DNA from: Christiangramia oceanisediminis
GTDB taxonomy: Bacteria; Bacteroidota; Bacteroidia; Flavobacteriales; Flavobacteriaceae
Assembly: GCF_022570735.2 (NCBI RefSeq)
Contig: NZ_JANCNS010000001.1
Location: forward strand, 1,364,001-1,428,000
Direction: 5' to 3'
Length of the DNA stretch: 64,000 bases
The position numbers and the translations under genes were made by a program. Shown in pieces: positions 6,988 through 14,173 of this stretch. The notes beneath the pieces are model-generated. The model worked only from the letters and a program-made list of their open reading frames with translations, was not told where the DNA came from and did no database searches. How positions within the stretch are numbered: the stretch's first letter is position 1; each line of letters starts with the position of its first letter.

Positions 6988-9063
6988 TCAATTTATTGTA
7001 GTTCCACTTTGAACCCCTTCTTCATCGGGATTCACAAATACCAGTTTGCCTTCGGTATTTTCGGTCATCAGGATCATTCCCTGGCTTTCCACGCCGCGTA
7101 ATTTTCTTGGAGCAAGGTTTACCAGTACGGTCACTTTTTTACCAATGATGTCTTCAGCCTTGAAATGCTCGGCAATTCCGGAAACCACGGTTCTTTTATC
7201 CAAACCGGTATCCACTTTAAGAACCATTAGCTTTTTGGTTTTTGGCATTTTTTCGGCTTCGATGATGGTTCCTACACGAAGGTCCATCTTGGTGAAATCT
7301 TCAAAAGTTGCTGTTTCCTTTTGAGGTTCAGCCTTTTTGTTTTCCATCTCGTTCGCTGTTTTTGTGGCTTCCAGTTTATCCAGTTGTTTCTGAATTTGAT
7401 CATCCTCGATCTTGCTGAAAAGCAATTCCGCTTTTCCTATTTGATGGCCGGCCGGGATCAGGGCTTCTTTGGTGCCGATAATATCCCAGTCTGGAGTCTG
7501 TCCTGAATTTATATCTGACTGATTCAGCATATTTTTCAGCTTTGCTGAGGTAAATGGCAAAAATGGTTCGCTGATTATAGAAAGGGCAGACGCGATCTGA
7601 AGGGCTACATACATGATGGTTTTCGTTCTTTCTTCATCGGTTTTTACCAGTTTCCAGGGCTCTTCGTCTGCCAGGTATTTATTTCCTAATCGGGCCAAAT
7701 TCATCAATTCTGCCTGTGCTTCCCTGAAACGATATCTTTCAATCGAACTGGCAATAACAGACGGATATGCCTTTAGTTCAGCAATGGTCTTTTCATCAAC
7801 TTCAGAATACTCGCCGGGTTCGGGAACTATTCCGTTGTAATATTTATTGGTCAAAACGATCACCCGGTTAATAAAGTTTCCGAAGATCGCCACCAGTTCG
7901 TTATTATTTCTAGCCTGGAAATCCTTCCAGGTAAAATCGTTGTCCTTGGTTTCAGGGGCGTTTGCCGTAAGTACGTATCTTAAAACATCCTGCTGATCTG
8001 GAAAATCTTCCAGGTATTCATGCAGCCAGACCGCCCAGTTCCTGGAAGTGGAAAGCTTCTTGCCTTCCAGGTTCAGGAATTCATTCGCAGGAACATTTTC
8101 TGGTAAAATATAATCTCCGTGGGCTTTCAACATCACCGGGAAAATGATACAGTGAAATACGATATTATCTTTCCCAATGAAATGAACCAGTTTCGTGTTT
8201 TCGTCCTTCCAGTATGGCTCCCAGTCTTTTCCTTCTCTCTCGGCCCATTCTTTGGTGGAAGAGATATAACCAATAGGTGCATCAAACCAAACGTAGAGAA
8301 CTTTCCCTTCGCCGCCTTCAACCGGTACCGGAATTCCCCAGTCCAGGTCACGGGTTACAGCCCTGGCACGAAGTCCGTCATCGATCCAAGATTTTACCTG
8401 GCCGTATACGTTCGATTTCCAGTCGGCTTTATGGCCTTTCAGGATCCATTCCTTCAACCAGTCTTCATACTGGTCGAGTGGAAGGAACCAGTGTTTTGTA
8501 TTCTTCAGCGTAGGAACGGCGCCGGTAATGGCCGATTTCGGATTGATAAGATCGGTCGCGTTTAATGAGGTTCCGCAGCTTTCGCACTGGTCGCCATAAG
8601 CTTCTTCATTTCCACATTTCGGGCAGGTTCCGGTCACAAAACGATCGGCCAGGAATTGTCCTGCTTCCTCGTCATAAAGCTGCCTGGTGGTTTCTTCGAT
8701 GAATTTTCCGTCGTCATACATCTTTTTGAAAAATGCCGAAGCAGTATCATGATGTGTCTTTCCAGAAGTACGGGAGTAATTGTCGAAACTAACCCCGAAT
8801 TCCTCAAAGGATTTCTTAATGATCCCATTGTATTTATCAACTACATCCTGCGGACTAACCCCTTCTTTCTTAGCTTTGATGGTAATAGGCACGCCGTGCT
8901 CATCACTTCCGCATACAAAGGCAACATCGTGACCCTGCATTCGAAGAAAACGGGAATAAATATCTGCCGGAACATACACGCCGGCTAAATGTCCAATATG
9001 AATAGGCCCGTTGGTATAAGGTAAGGCCGCTGTAATCGTAAATCTCTGAGGATTTTTGCTCAT
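6988..9063 (-). CDS. metG: Methionine--tRNA ligase
   Basis: A 691-residue class I aminoacyl-tRNA synthetase of the E. coli MetG1 type, charging tRNA-Met in the cytoplasm. The HIGH motif is HIGH at 22-25, the zinc knuckle is CPKC...CESC (about 146-165), and the KMSKS loop reads KLSTS. The C-terminal about 110 residues, after a Lys/Glu-rich linker, form a tRNA-binding OB domain ([19 protein letters not shown]). Full length for the family. A TAACTTTG -10-like box lies at 9089-9096 on the minus strand, 26 bp before the ATG. Confidence 0.97.
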   Translation of the reverse strand: MSKNPQRFTITAALPYTNGPIHIGHLAGVYVPADIYSRFLRMQGHDVAFVCGSDEHGVPITIKAKKEGVSPQDVVDKYNGIIKKSFEEFGVSFDNYSRTSGKTHHDTASAFFKKMYDDGKFIEETTRQLYDEEAGQFLADRFVTGTCPKCGNEEAYGDQCESCGTSLNATDLINPKSAITGAVPTLKNTKHWFLPLDQYEDWLKEWILKGHKADWKSNVYGQVKSWIDDGLRARAVTRDLDWGIPVPVEGGEGKVLYVWFDAPIGYISSTKEWAEREGKDWEPYWKDENTKLVHFIGKDNIVFHCIIFPVMLKAHGDYILPENVPANEFLNLEGKKLSTSRNWAVWLHEYLEDFPDQQDVLRYVLTANAPETKDNDFTWKDFQARNNNELVAIFGNFINRVIVLTNKYYNGIVPEPGEYSEVDEKTIAELKAYPSVIASSIERYRFREAQAELMNLARLGNKYLADEEPWKLVKTDEERTKTIMYVALQIASALSIISEPFLPFTSAKLKNMLNQSDINSGQTPDWDIIGTKEALIPAGHQIGKAELLFSKIEDDQIQKQLDKLEATKTANEMENKKAEPQKETATFEDFTKMDLRVGTIIEAEKMPKTKKLMVLKVDTGLDKRTVVSGIAEHFKAEDIIGKKVTVLVNLAPRKLRGVESQGMILMTENTEGKLVFVNPDEEGVQSGTTIN

Positions 9064-9186
9064 TATTCTAATTCCTTTTTAAGAGCCACAAAGTTAAGCA
9101 ATGAGGCCCGAATACGCGTTAAATTCTTGTAAAAGGCAAAAGCCATCAAGAATTACTATTCTACTTTTACCCGAAACCATTAGAAA

Positions 9187-9768
9187 ATGAGAAAAATATT
9201 GATCATTCTGAGCATCATTAGTGTTGCCGCGTGTAATTCAGCTAAAAAATCCACTTCCAGCAATACGGCCAGTTTTACCCTGGAGAATCTTGAAAATATG
9301 GATGCTGAAGAGCTTACCAAAGCTTTTCCTGATGCGAACATCGAAGAGGGAAGCGATTTTTATGATGAAGGAACCGATGAAAGACCGTATAGCATTCTTT
9401 ACCCGGGAACTGCCGACGAACTGCATATCACCTGGCAGGATGAAGACCGAAAAAAGATTCATGATCTCAGGTATACCAAAAACGGTAAATGGACTTCCAA
9501 AACAGGTATTAAGATCGGTGATTCCTATGATAAGCTAGTTGCCTTGAACAAGGCGCCGATTTCCTTTTATGGTTTTGGCTGGGATTATAGTGGTGCGGTC
9601 GACTGGGAAGATGGAAAACTTAAAAATAGCGATGTTAGGGCTTTCTTGAGTCCACAGAACGAGATTCCCTCTGATTTCTATGGTGACCATGTGATCGAAG
9701 CTAGCCCGGAACAAATCCAGGCGCTTGACCTTAAAGTTTCTTCAATTATCATAAATTACAATCTGTAG
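9187..9768 (+). CDS. Hypothetical lipoprotein
   Basis: A 193-residue protein with a lipoprotein signal: a basic n-region, a hydrophobic core and SVAAC with the lipidated Cys16. A Ser/Thr/Asn linker follows. The rest has no domain that I recognise; it is rich in Asp, Tyr and Trp (for example GFGWDYSGAVDWEDGKL) and likely forms a small beta-rich periplasmic domain. ATG start. It is followed 15 bp later by yraN on the same strand, so the two may be co-transcribed. Confidence 0.7.
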   Translation: MRKILIILSIISVAACNSAKKSTSSNTASFTLENLENMDAEELTKAFPDANIEEGSDFYDEGTDERPYSILYPGTADELHITWQDEDRKKIHDLRYTKNGKWTSKTGIKIGDSYDKLVALNKAPISFYGFGWDYSGAVDWEDGKLKNSDVRAFLSPQNEIPSDFYGDHVIEASPEQIQALDLKVSSIIINYNL

Positions 9769-9783
9769 CCTAAAAACCAGAAG

Positions 9784-10143
9784 ATGGCAGATCATAACAA
9801 ACTCGGAAAAAAGGGCGAAAAACTGGCGATGGAATACCTGATGCTGAAGGAATTTGAGATCCTTGAGCGCAATTACAGGTTTCAGAAAGCCGAGATCGAT
9901 ATCATTGCCCGGCGAGGAAATGTTCTGATCGCAGCTGAAGTGAAGACGCGGAGTACTCCCGATTTTGGAAATCCACAGGACTTCGTCAAACCTAAACAGA
10001 TCAAACGCCTTGTAAAGGCAATGAATCATTATGTGGAAGAGAACGACCTGGATGTGGATGTTAGATTTGATATTATTGCCATCATCAAGAATAAGGCTGG
10101 CACCAGGATCGAGCATATTCAGGATGCCTTTTTGTATTTCTAG
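9784..10143 (+). CDS. YraN family endonuclease-like protein (UPF0102)
   Basis: A 119-residue protein with a restriction-endonuclease-like PD-(D/E)xK fold. The conserved start NKLGKKGEKLAMEYLMLKEFEILERNYR is followed by the active-site pattern Glu37-x-Asp39 (AEIDIIA) and Glu52-Val-Lys54 (EVKTR). Relatives resemble Holliday-junction resolvases; the cellular role is not settled. The length is normal. It lies 15 bp after the lipoprotein gene. The hairpin array starts only 3 bp after its stop, so the array probably inserted into, or replaced, its terminator. Confidence 0.88.
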   Translation: MADHNKLGKKGEKLAMEYLMLKEFEILERNYRFQKAEIDIIARRGNVLIAAEVKTRSTPDFGNPQDFVKPKQIKRLVKAMNHYVEENDLDVDVRFDIIAIIKNKAGTRIEHIQDAFLYF

Positions 10144-10145
10144 AT

Positions 10146-10227
10146 TGACCTCTCGACTCCGCTCGAGGTGACATAAAAGTATAAAACGTTTGTAATAAGA
10201 CTGTCAGGTCGAGCGGAGTCGAGACCT
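10146..10227. repeat. REP-like inverted hairpin pair 1 (left boundary of array)
   Basis: A type A hairpin (10146-10173, ending TGACA) faces a type B hairpin (10202-10227, beginning TGTCA) across a 28-bp A/T-rich spacer. Type A has outer stem ACCTC/GAGGT, a 2-nt bulge TC, inner stem GA/TC and loop CTCCGC. Type B, read on the minus strand, has the same bulge, inner stem and loop but outer stem AGGTC/GACCT. Positions 10148-10227 are repeated exactly at 11912-11991. Confidence 0.9.
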
Positions 10228-10325
10228 CCAGAAAAAAGAAATTACTTGGTTAGATTTCTCAGTCCATTCTGGACTTCGAAATGACTTTATTCAAGTTTAT
10301 TTTAATTTAACGAATCATATAAAAC
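10228..10325. other. Array spacer with a further hairpin
   Basis: A 98-bp stretch between pair 1 and unit 1. It holds the small inverted repeat AGTCC (10261-10265)/GGACT (10271-10275), followed by TTCGAAATGAC, possibly a relic of a second REP-like family. No gene is present. Confidence 0.4.
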
Positions 10326-10719
10326 TGTCAGGTCGAGCGGAGTCGAGACCTAAAGAAATGAAACAGTATTTCGTTTACATACTTGAATGTTCTGATGGTC
10401 TGCTCTATACTGGAATCACAAATGATCCAGACAGAAGGTTAGATGAACATAATTCAGGGCTTGACAGGGAATCATTTACTTTCAAACGAAGACCTGTGAA
10501 GATCATTTTTCTTCAGGATTTTGGTGATGCTGAACAGGCGATATATTTTGAGAAGAAGATCAAGAGGTGGAGCTCCAAAAAGAAACTGGCACTGGCAAAT
10601 GGTGAATATGATTTACTTCCACTTCTTTCAGAATGTAAGAATTCCTCTCATTCAAAGAATTATAGAAGAGAGGATAATTAAATCACAATTATGACCTCTC
10701 GACTCCGCTCGAGGTGACA
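10326..10719 (+). mobile_element. GIY-YIG/REP-like unit 1 (394 bp)
   Basis: The unit begins with a type B hairpin (TGTCA at 10326-10330), carries one GIY-YIG nuclease gene whose ATG is 6 bp after the hairpin, and ends with a type A hairpin whose TGACA ends at 10719. The three units in the array are each exactly 394 bp between these ends. Terminal TGTCA/TGACA ends plus a self-encoded nuclease suggest a minimal mobile or self-amplifying element; this is inference. Confidence 0.65.
10358..10681 (+). CDS. GIY-YIG nuclease family protein, copy 1
   Basis: A 107-residue stand-alone GIY-YIG domain (UPF0213/UvrC-N-like). The GIY strand is FVYIL (Tyr7) and the YIG strand is YTG (Tyr17-Gly19). The catalytic-helix residues are Arg27 and His31 (DRRLDEH), and the metal-binding glutamate is Glu65 in YFEKKIK, so the active site looks intact. 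A basic tail (KIKRWSSKKK) may bind DNA. Two near-identical paralogues follow at about 520-bp spacing. The ATG lies 6 bp after a type B hairpin, and a type A hairpin starts 10 bp after the stop. Such domains nick or cleave DNA; the target here is unknown, with the flanking hairpins the obvious candidate. Confidence 0.92.
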   Translation: MKQYFVYILECSDGLLYTGITNDPDRRLDEHNSGLDRESFTFKRRPVKIIFLQDFGDAEQAIYFEKKIKRWSSKKKLALANGEYDLLPLLSECKNSSHSKNYRREDN

Positions 10720-10791
10720 CTAAAAAGTGGTAGTGGGGAAAGATGGCTATACAGCTACCAACTTGGGTTAAGGAATATTTTTCGGAATAAA

Positions 10792-10872
10792 TACCTCTCG
10801 TTTCGCTTGAGGTGACAAAGTAAAGAAAATGGTAGAATATTAATACTGTCAGGTCGAGCGGAGTCGAGACCT
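10792..10872. repeat. REP-like inverted hairpin pair 2 (diverged A')
   Basis: A diverged type A' hairpin (10792-10817; outer stem ACCTC/GAGGT kept, interior changed and one base shorter, TGACA kept) faces a type B hairpin (10847-10872) across a 29-bp spacer. The spacer sequence differs from those of pairs 1, 3 and 4. The type B copy is also the start of unit 2. Confidence 0.85.
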
Positions 10873-11240
10873 AAAGAAATGAAACAGTATTTCGTTTACA
10901 TACTTGAATGTTCTGACGGTCTGCTTTATACTGGAATCACAAATGATCCAGACAGAAGGTTAAATGAACATAATTCAGGGTTTGACAGGGAATCATTTAC
11001 TTTCAAACGAAGACCTGTGAAGATCATTTTTCTTCAGGATTTCAGTGATGTTGAACAGGCGATATATTTTGAGAAGAAGATCAAGAAGTGGAGCTCCAAA
11101 AAGAAACTGGCACTGGCAGATGGTGAATTTGATTTACTTCCACTTCTGTCAGAATGCAAGAATTCCTCTCATTCAAAGAATTATAAAAGAGAGGATAATT
11201 AAATAACAATTATGACCTCTCGACTCCGCTCGAGGTGACA
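10847..11240 (+). mobile_element. GIY-YIG/REP-like unit 2 (394 bp)
   Basis: The same architecture and exact length as unit 1: TGTCA plus type B hairpin, gene, type A hairpin plus TGACA. It is separated from unit 1 by 127 bp that is itself part of a roughly 520-bp tandem period. Confidence 0.65.
10879..11202 (+). CDS. GIY-YIG nuclease family protein, copy 2
   Basis: 107 residues, differing from copy 1 at a handful of positions (for example Asp29 to Asn, Leu35 to Phe, Gly56-Asp-Ala to Ser-Asp-Val, Asn81 to Asp). All catalytic residues (Tyr7, Tyr17, Arg27, His31, Glu65) are unchanged and the frame is open, which suggests that function is retained. The hairpin sits 6 bp before the ATG, as in copy 1. 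Gene 2 resembles gene 3 more than gene 1, whereas its downstream spacer is the most diverged of the three. Confidence 0.92.
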   Translation: MKQYFVYILECSDGLLYTGITNDPDRRLNEHNSGFDRESFTFKRRPVKIIFLQDFSDVEQAIYFEKKIKKWSSKKKLALADGEFDLLPLLSECKNSSHSKNYKREDN

Positions 11241-11312
11241 CTAAAAAGTGGTATTGAGGAAGGCAGGCTAGACAGCTACCAACTTAGGCTAAAGAATATT
11301 TTTCAGATTAAA

Positions 11313-11392
11313 TACCTCTCGCTCCGCTCGAGGTGACATAAAAGTAGAAAACGTTGGTAATAAGACTGTCAGGTCGATCGGAGTCGAGACCT
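11313..11392. repeat. REP-like inverted hairpin pair 3
   Basis: A type A variant (11313-11338, one base shorter than the full form, ending TGACA) faces type B (11367-11392) across a 28-bp spacer that differs from the pair 1 spacer at two positions. The B copy has one change, GAGCGG to GATCGG, within the loop/inner-stem region; the outer stem is intact. Confidence 0.85.
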
Positions 11393-11760
11393 AAAGAAAT
11401 GAAAAAGTATTTCGTTTACATACTTGAATGTTCCGATGGTCTGCTTTATACTGGAATCACAAATGATCCAGACAGAAGGTTAAATGAACATAATTCAGGG
11501 CTTGACAGGGAATCATTTACTTTCAAACGAAGACCTGTGAAGATCATTTTTCTTCAGGATTTCAGTGATGTTGAACAGGCGATATATTTTGAGAAGAAGA
11601 TCAAGAAGTGGAGCTCCAAAAAGAAACTGGCACTGGCTAAGGGCGAATATGATTTTCTTCCACTTCTTTCAGAATGTAAGAATTCCTCTCATTCAAAGAA
11701 TTATAAAAGAGAGGATAATTAAATAACAATTATGACCTCTCGACTCCGCTCGAGGTGACA
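11367..11760 (+). mobile_element. GIY-YIG/REP-like unit 3 (394 bp)
   Basis: Third copy with the same ends and exact length. Its downstream 90 bp closely matches that after unit 1 and not that after unit 2, giving a mosaic pattern. Confidence 0.65.
11399..11722 (+). CDS. GIY-YIG nuclease family protein, copy 3
   Basis: 107 residues. The frame is open 15 codons further upstream through the hairpin, but the start at 11399 (MKKYFVYIL) matches the other copies. The catalytic set Tyr7, Tyr17, Arg27, His31 and Glu65 is intact. Differences include Gln3 to Lys and Leu86 to Phe near KGEYDFLP. As in the others, a type B hairpin ends 6 bp before the ATG and a type A hairpin starts 10 bp after the stop. 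Confidence 0.9.
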   Translation: MKKYFVYILECSDGLLYTGITNDPDRRLNEHNSGLDRESFTFKRRPVKIIFLQDFSDVEQAIYFEKKIKKWSSKKKLALAKGEYDFLPLLSECKNSSHSKNYKREDN

Positions 11761-11832
11761 CTAAAAAGTGGTAGTGGTGAAAGAAGGCTATACAGCTACC
11801 AACTTGGGTTAAGGAATATTTTTCGGAATAAA

Positions 11833-11858
11833 TACCTCTCGTTTCGCTTGAGGTGACA
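11833..11858. repeat. Solitary diverged type A' hairpin
   Basis: The same diverged sequence as the A' copy of pair 2: outer stem ACCTC/GAGGT, then TGACA. Here it lacks a facing type B partner. It lies at the equivalent position downstream of unit 3, so it belongs to the tandem period, which is truncated after it. Confidence 0.85.
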
Positions 11859-11910
11859 TTTCAGTGAATTTAGACCTTTTAATCATTATTCATATTCTTG
11901 GGGATTTGAA

Positions 11911-11991
11911 TACCTCTCGACTCCGCTCGAGGTGACATAAAAGTATAAAACGTTTGTAATAAGACTGTCAGGTCGAGCGGAGTCGAGACCT
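11911..11991. repeat. REP-like inverted hairpin pair 4 (right boundary of array)
   Basis: Type A (11911-11937) facing type B (11966-11991) across the same 28-bp spacer as pair 1. Bases 11912-11991 are identical to 10148-10227, so the gene array is bracketed by a perfect 80-bp direct repeat 1,764 bp apart. Confidence 0.92.
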
Positions 11992-12000
11992 AAAAACAAA

Positions 12001-12026
12001 AAAAGGCCGGTAGATACCGGCCTTTT
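12001..12026 (-). terminator. Intrinsic terminator of the M13 peptidase gene
   Basis: Stem AAAAGGCCGGTA/TACCGGCCTTTT around a short loop, 20 bp after the minus-strand stop. It is followed on that strand by a T-rich tract (complement of 11992-12004). Confidence 0.88.
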
Positions 12027-12046
12027 CTAATGTTATTAAACTGGGA

Positions 12047-14116
12047 TTACCAGATTCGTACTCGTTCTGCAGGTGGTACGTACATTGGATCTCCTTCTTC
12101 GATCACAAAGGCGTCATACCATGCATCGATATTCTGAAGCGGTACATAAGCCCTGTACATTCCAGGAGAATGTGGATCGGTTTTGATCCTGTTCTTCAAG
12201 GCTTCATCACGCATTTTGGTTCTCCAAACAGTTGCCCATGAAAGGAAGAAACGTTGCTCTGGAGTGAATCCATCGATCTTTCCAGGATCTCCATGCTCTT
12301 CTAAATGGATCTGAAGTCCGTCAAAAGCAGCGTTCACACCACCAAGGTCTCCAATATTCTCACCAAGTGTAAATTCTCCGTTGATGAATACACTGTCAAG
12401 AACTTCGATATTGCTGTACTGCTCGGCAAGGTCGGCTCCAAGCTCCTCAAATTGCTCCAGGTCTTTATCGCTCCACCAGTTGTTCAGGTTTCCTTCCGCA
12501 TCAAAACGCGCCCCGCTATCATCAAAACCATGAGAGATCTCGTGACCAATCACAGCACCAATTCCACCATAATTTACAGCTGCATCAGCTTTATAGTCAT
12601 AGAACGGAGGCTGAAGAATAGCCGCAGGGAATACGATCTCATTGAAACTTGGGTTGTAATATGCGTTCACCGTTTGCGGAGGCATGAACCATTTGGTCTT
12701 GTCAACCGGCTGGCCTAATTCAGACATATTTTCGGCAACTCTCCATTTTTGGGCATTGAGCATGTTCTGGAAGTAGGAACCCCCATTTTCTGGTCCTGTG
12801 ATCTCCAGATCACTATAATCCTCCCATTTATCAGGATAACCAACTTTTACGGTAAAAGTGCTTAATTTCTCAAGCGCCTTTTTCTTGGTATCTTCGCTCA
12901 TCCAGCTAAGATTGTTGATCCTGGTTTCGTAAGCCTTCACGATATTGGCGATCATTTCCTGTGCCTTTTCTTTAGCTTCAGCTGGGAAATGTTTGTCTAC
13001 ATAAAGTTTACCAAGAGCTTCTCCTACGGTTCCATTTACAGTGGCAAGGGCTCTTTCATTTCTAGGCCTTTGTTCCTGTGCACCCTGAAGAGTCTTATCA
13101 TAGAATTCCCATGATTTGCGCTCCAGTTCGGTAGTTAGGGCAGGGGCTGCATCGTTGAAAAGATTCCATTTTAAATAGGCTTTCCAGTCTTCAACTGAGT
13201 TCTTAGCGATGATCTGCTGAAGGGCTTTCATATAACCAGGCTGAGAAACGATGATAGTATCCAGGTCTTTTGCACCAATTCCTTCAAAATAAGCGTTCCA
13301 TTTCATTCCTGGAACCGTTTTTTGAAGTTCAGAAACCGTCATGGGGTTGTAGGTCTTCCTGGCATCACGACGCTCCACTTTGTCTAGCTGAGGTTCAGCC
13401 AGGCTGGTTTCAAATGCAAGGATGGTTTCTGCTTCAGCTTTAGCCTCTTCTTCAGAATAATCAATATACTGAAGCATTTCAGCGATATAAGCTTTGTACT
13501 TCTCTCTTTTCTCTTTAGAATCTGAATCATCAGCTACATAATAATCCCTGTCTGGAAGTCCAAGGCCAGATGGATAGATGTAAGCAGCGTTCATATTACT
13601 GTCTTTTCTATCTGGCTGAACTCCAAATCCGAAGAATCCGGCACTTCCGTATTTGCTCATCTCAACCAGGAAAGCCTGAAGGTCTTCCTTGTTCTGGATC
13701 GCATCTATCTTTTCAAGATAAGGTTTTACCGGCTCGATACCCTGCTCGTTCCTGGTAACGGTATCCATAATACTTTTGTAAAGAAAAACGGCTTTAGCCT
13801 GGTCGCTGGAAGCGTTTAGGTCTTCGCTTTTTGAAGAGCTTTCCAGCAGGGCCAGTGCATCCTCGTCAGTTCGTTGTCTTAATTCCTGAAAACTTCCCCA
13901 GGTGGTACGGTCTCCGGGAATTTCGGTAGAATCGAGCCAGGCTCCGTTCACATATCTAAAGAAATCTTCTTTAGGAGAAGTAGTAGTGTCCATATAGGCA
14001 AGATTGATCCCATGAACCTCTTCGTCTTTTTCTACCTTTTTTTCATCATCGTTGCAACTGGTTAAAATACCCAGTCCAAGAAATGATAAAAGCAGTAGGT
14101 TATTGATCTTTTTCAT
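12047..14116 (-). CDS. M13 family zinc metallopeptidase (PepO/neprilysin-like) lipoprotein
   Basis: A 689-residue secreted endopeptidase. The signal peptide ends with a lipobox (GILTSC, Cys21), so it is membrane anchored. The N-terminal M13 domain spans about 35-430. The catalytic C-terminal domain carries the substrate-binding NAYY (484-487), zinc motif HEISH (525-529) with Glu526 as catalytic base, and third ligand Glu586 in ENIGD. The C-terminus ends in VRIW, close to the family's usual CRVW-type end. Full length and intact. These enzymes cut short peptides outside the cytoplasm. Its own terminator and an upstream gap suggest a single-gene unit, next to an S9 peptidase on the same strand. 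Confidence 0.93.
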   Translation of the reverse strand: MKKINNLLLLSFLGLGILTSCNDDEKKVEKDEEVHGINLAYMDTTTSPKEDFFRYVNGAWLDSTEIPGDRTTWGSFQELRQRTDEDALALLESSSKSEDLNASSDQAKAVFLYKSIMDTVTRNEQGIEPVKPYLEKIDAIQNKEDLQAFLVEMSKYGSAGFFGFGVQPDRKDSNMNAAYIYPSGLGLPDRDYYVADDSDSKEKREKYKAYIAEMLQYIDYSEEEAKAEAETILAFETSLAEPQLDKVERRDARKTYNPMTVSELQKTVPGMKWNAYFEGIGAKDLDTIIVSQPGYMKALQQIIAKNSVEDWKAYLKWNLFNDAAPALTTELERKSWEFYDKTLQGAQEQRPRNERALATVNGTVGEALGKLYVDKHFPAEAKEKAQEMIANIVKAYETRINNLSWMSEDTKKKALEKLSTFTVKVGYPDKWEDYSDLEITGPENGGSYFQNMLNAQKWRVAENMSELGQPVDKTKWFMPPQTVNAYYNPSFNEIVFPAAILQPPFYDYKADAAVNYGGIGAVIGHEISHGFDDSGARFDAEGNLNNWWSDKDLEQFEELGADLAEQYSNIEVLDSVFINGEFTLGENIGDLGGVNAAFDGLQIHLEEHGDPGKIDGFTPEQRFFLSWATVWRTKMRDEALKNRIKTDPHSPGMYRAYVPLQNIDAWYDAFVIEEGDPMYVPPAERVRIW

Positions 14117-14173
14117 TATTGTTAAATTTTATAAATCGCGGCTAATATATTAAAAGAAGCCTTCATTTTATGA

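Noticed and set aside
8119-8565. 148-codon frame on the plus strand
   Set aside because: Antisense to metG, within its conserved catalytic core.
10358-11722. Homing endonucleases or UvrC fragments
   Set aside because: No intron or intein surrounds them and the proteins lack the DNA-binding modules of homing enzymes; UvrC's other domains are absent. A stand-alone GIY-YIG domain with REP-like flanks fits better.
10146-11991. CRISPR array
   Set aside because: The repeats occur in both orientations, spacers are conserved or contain genes instead of being unique and equal in length, and no cas gene is present.
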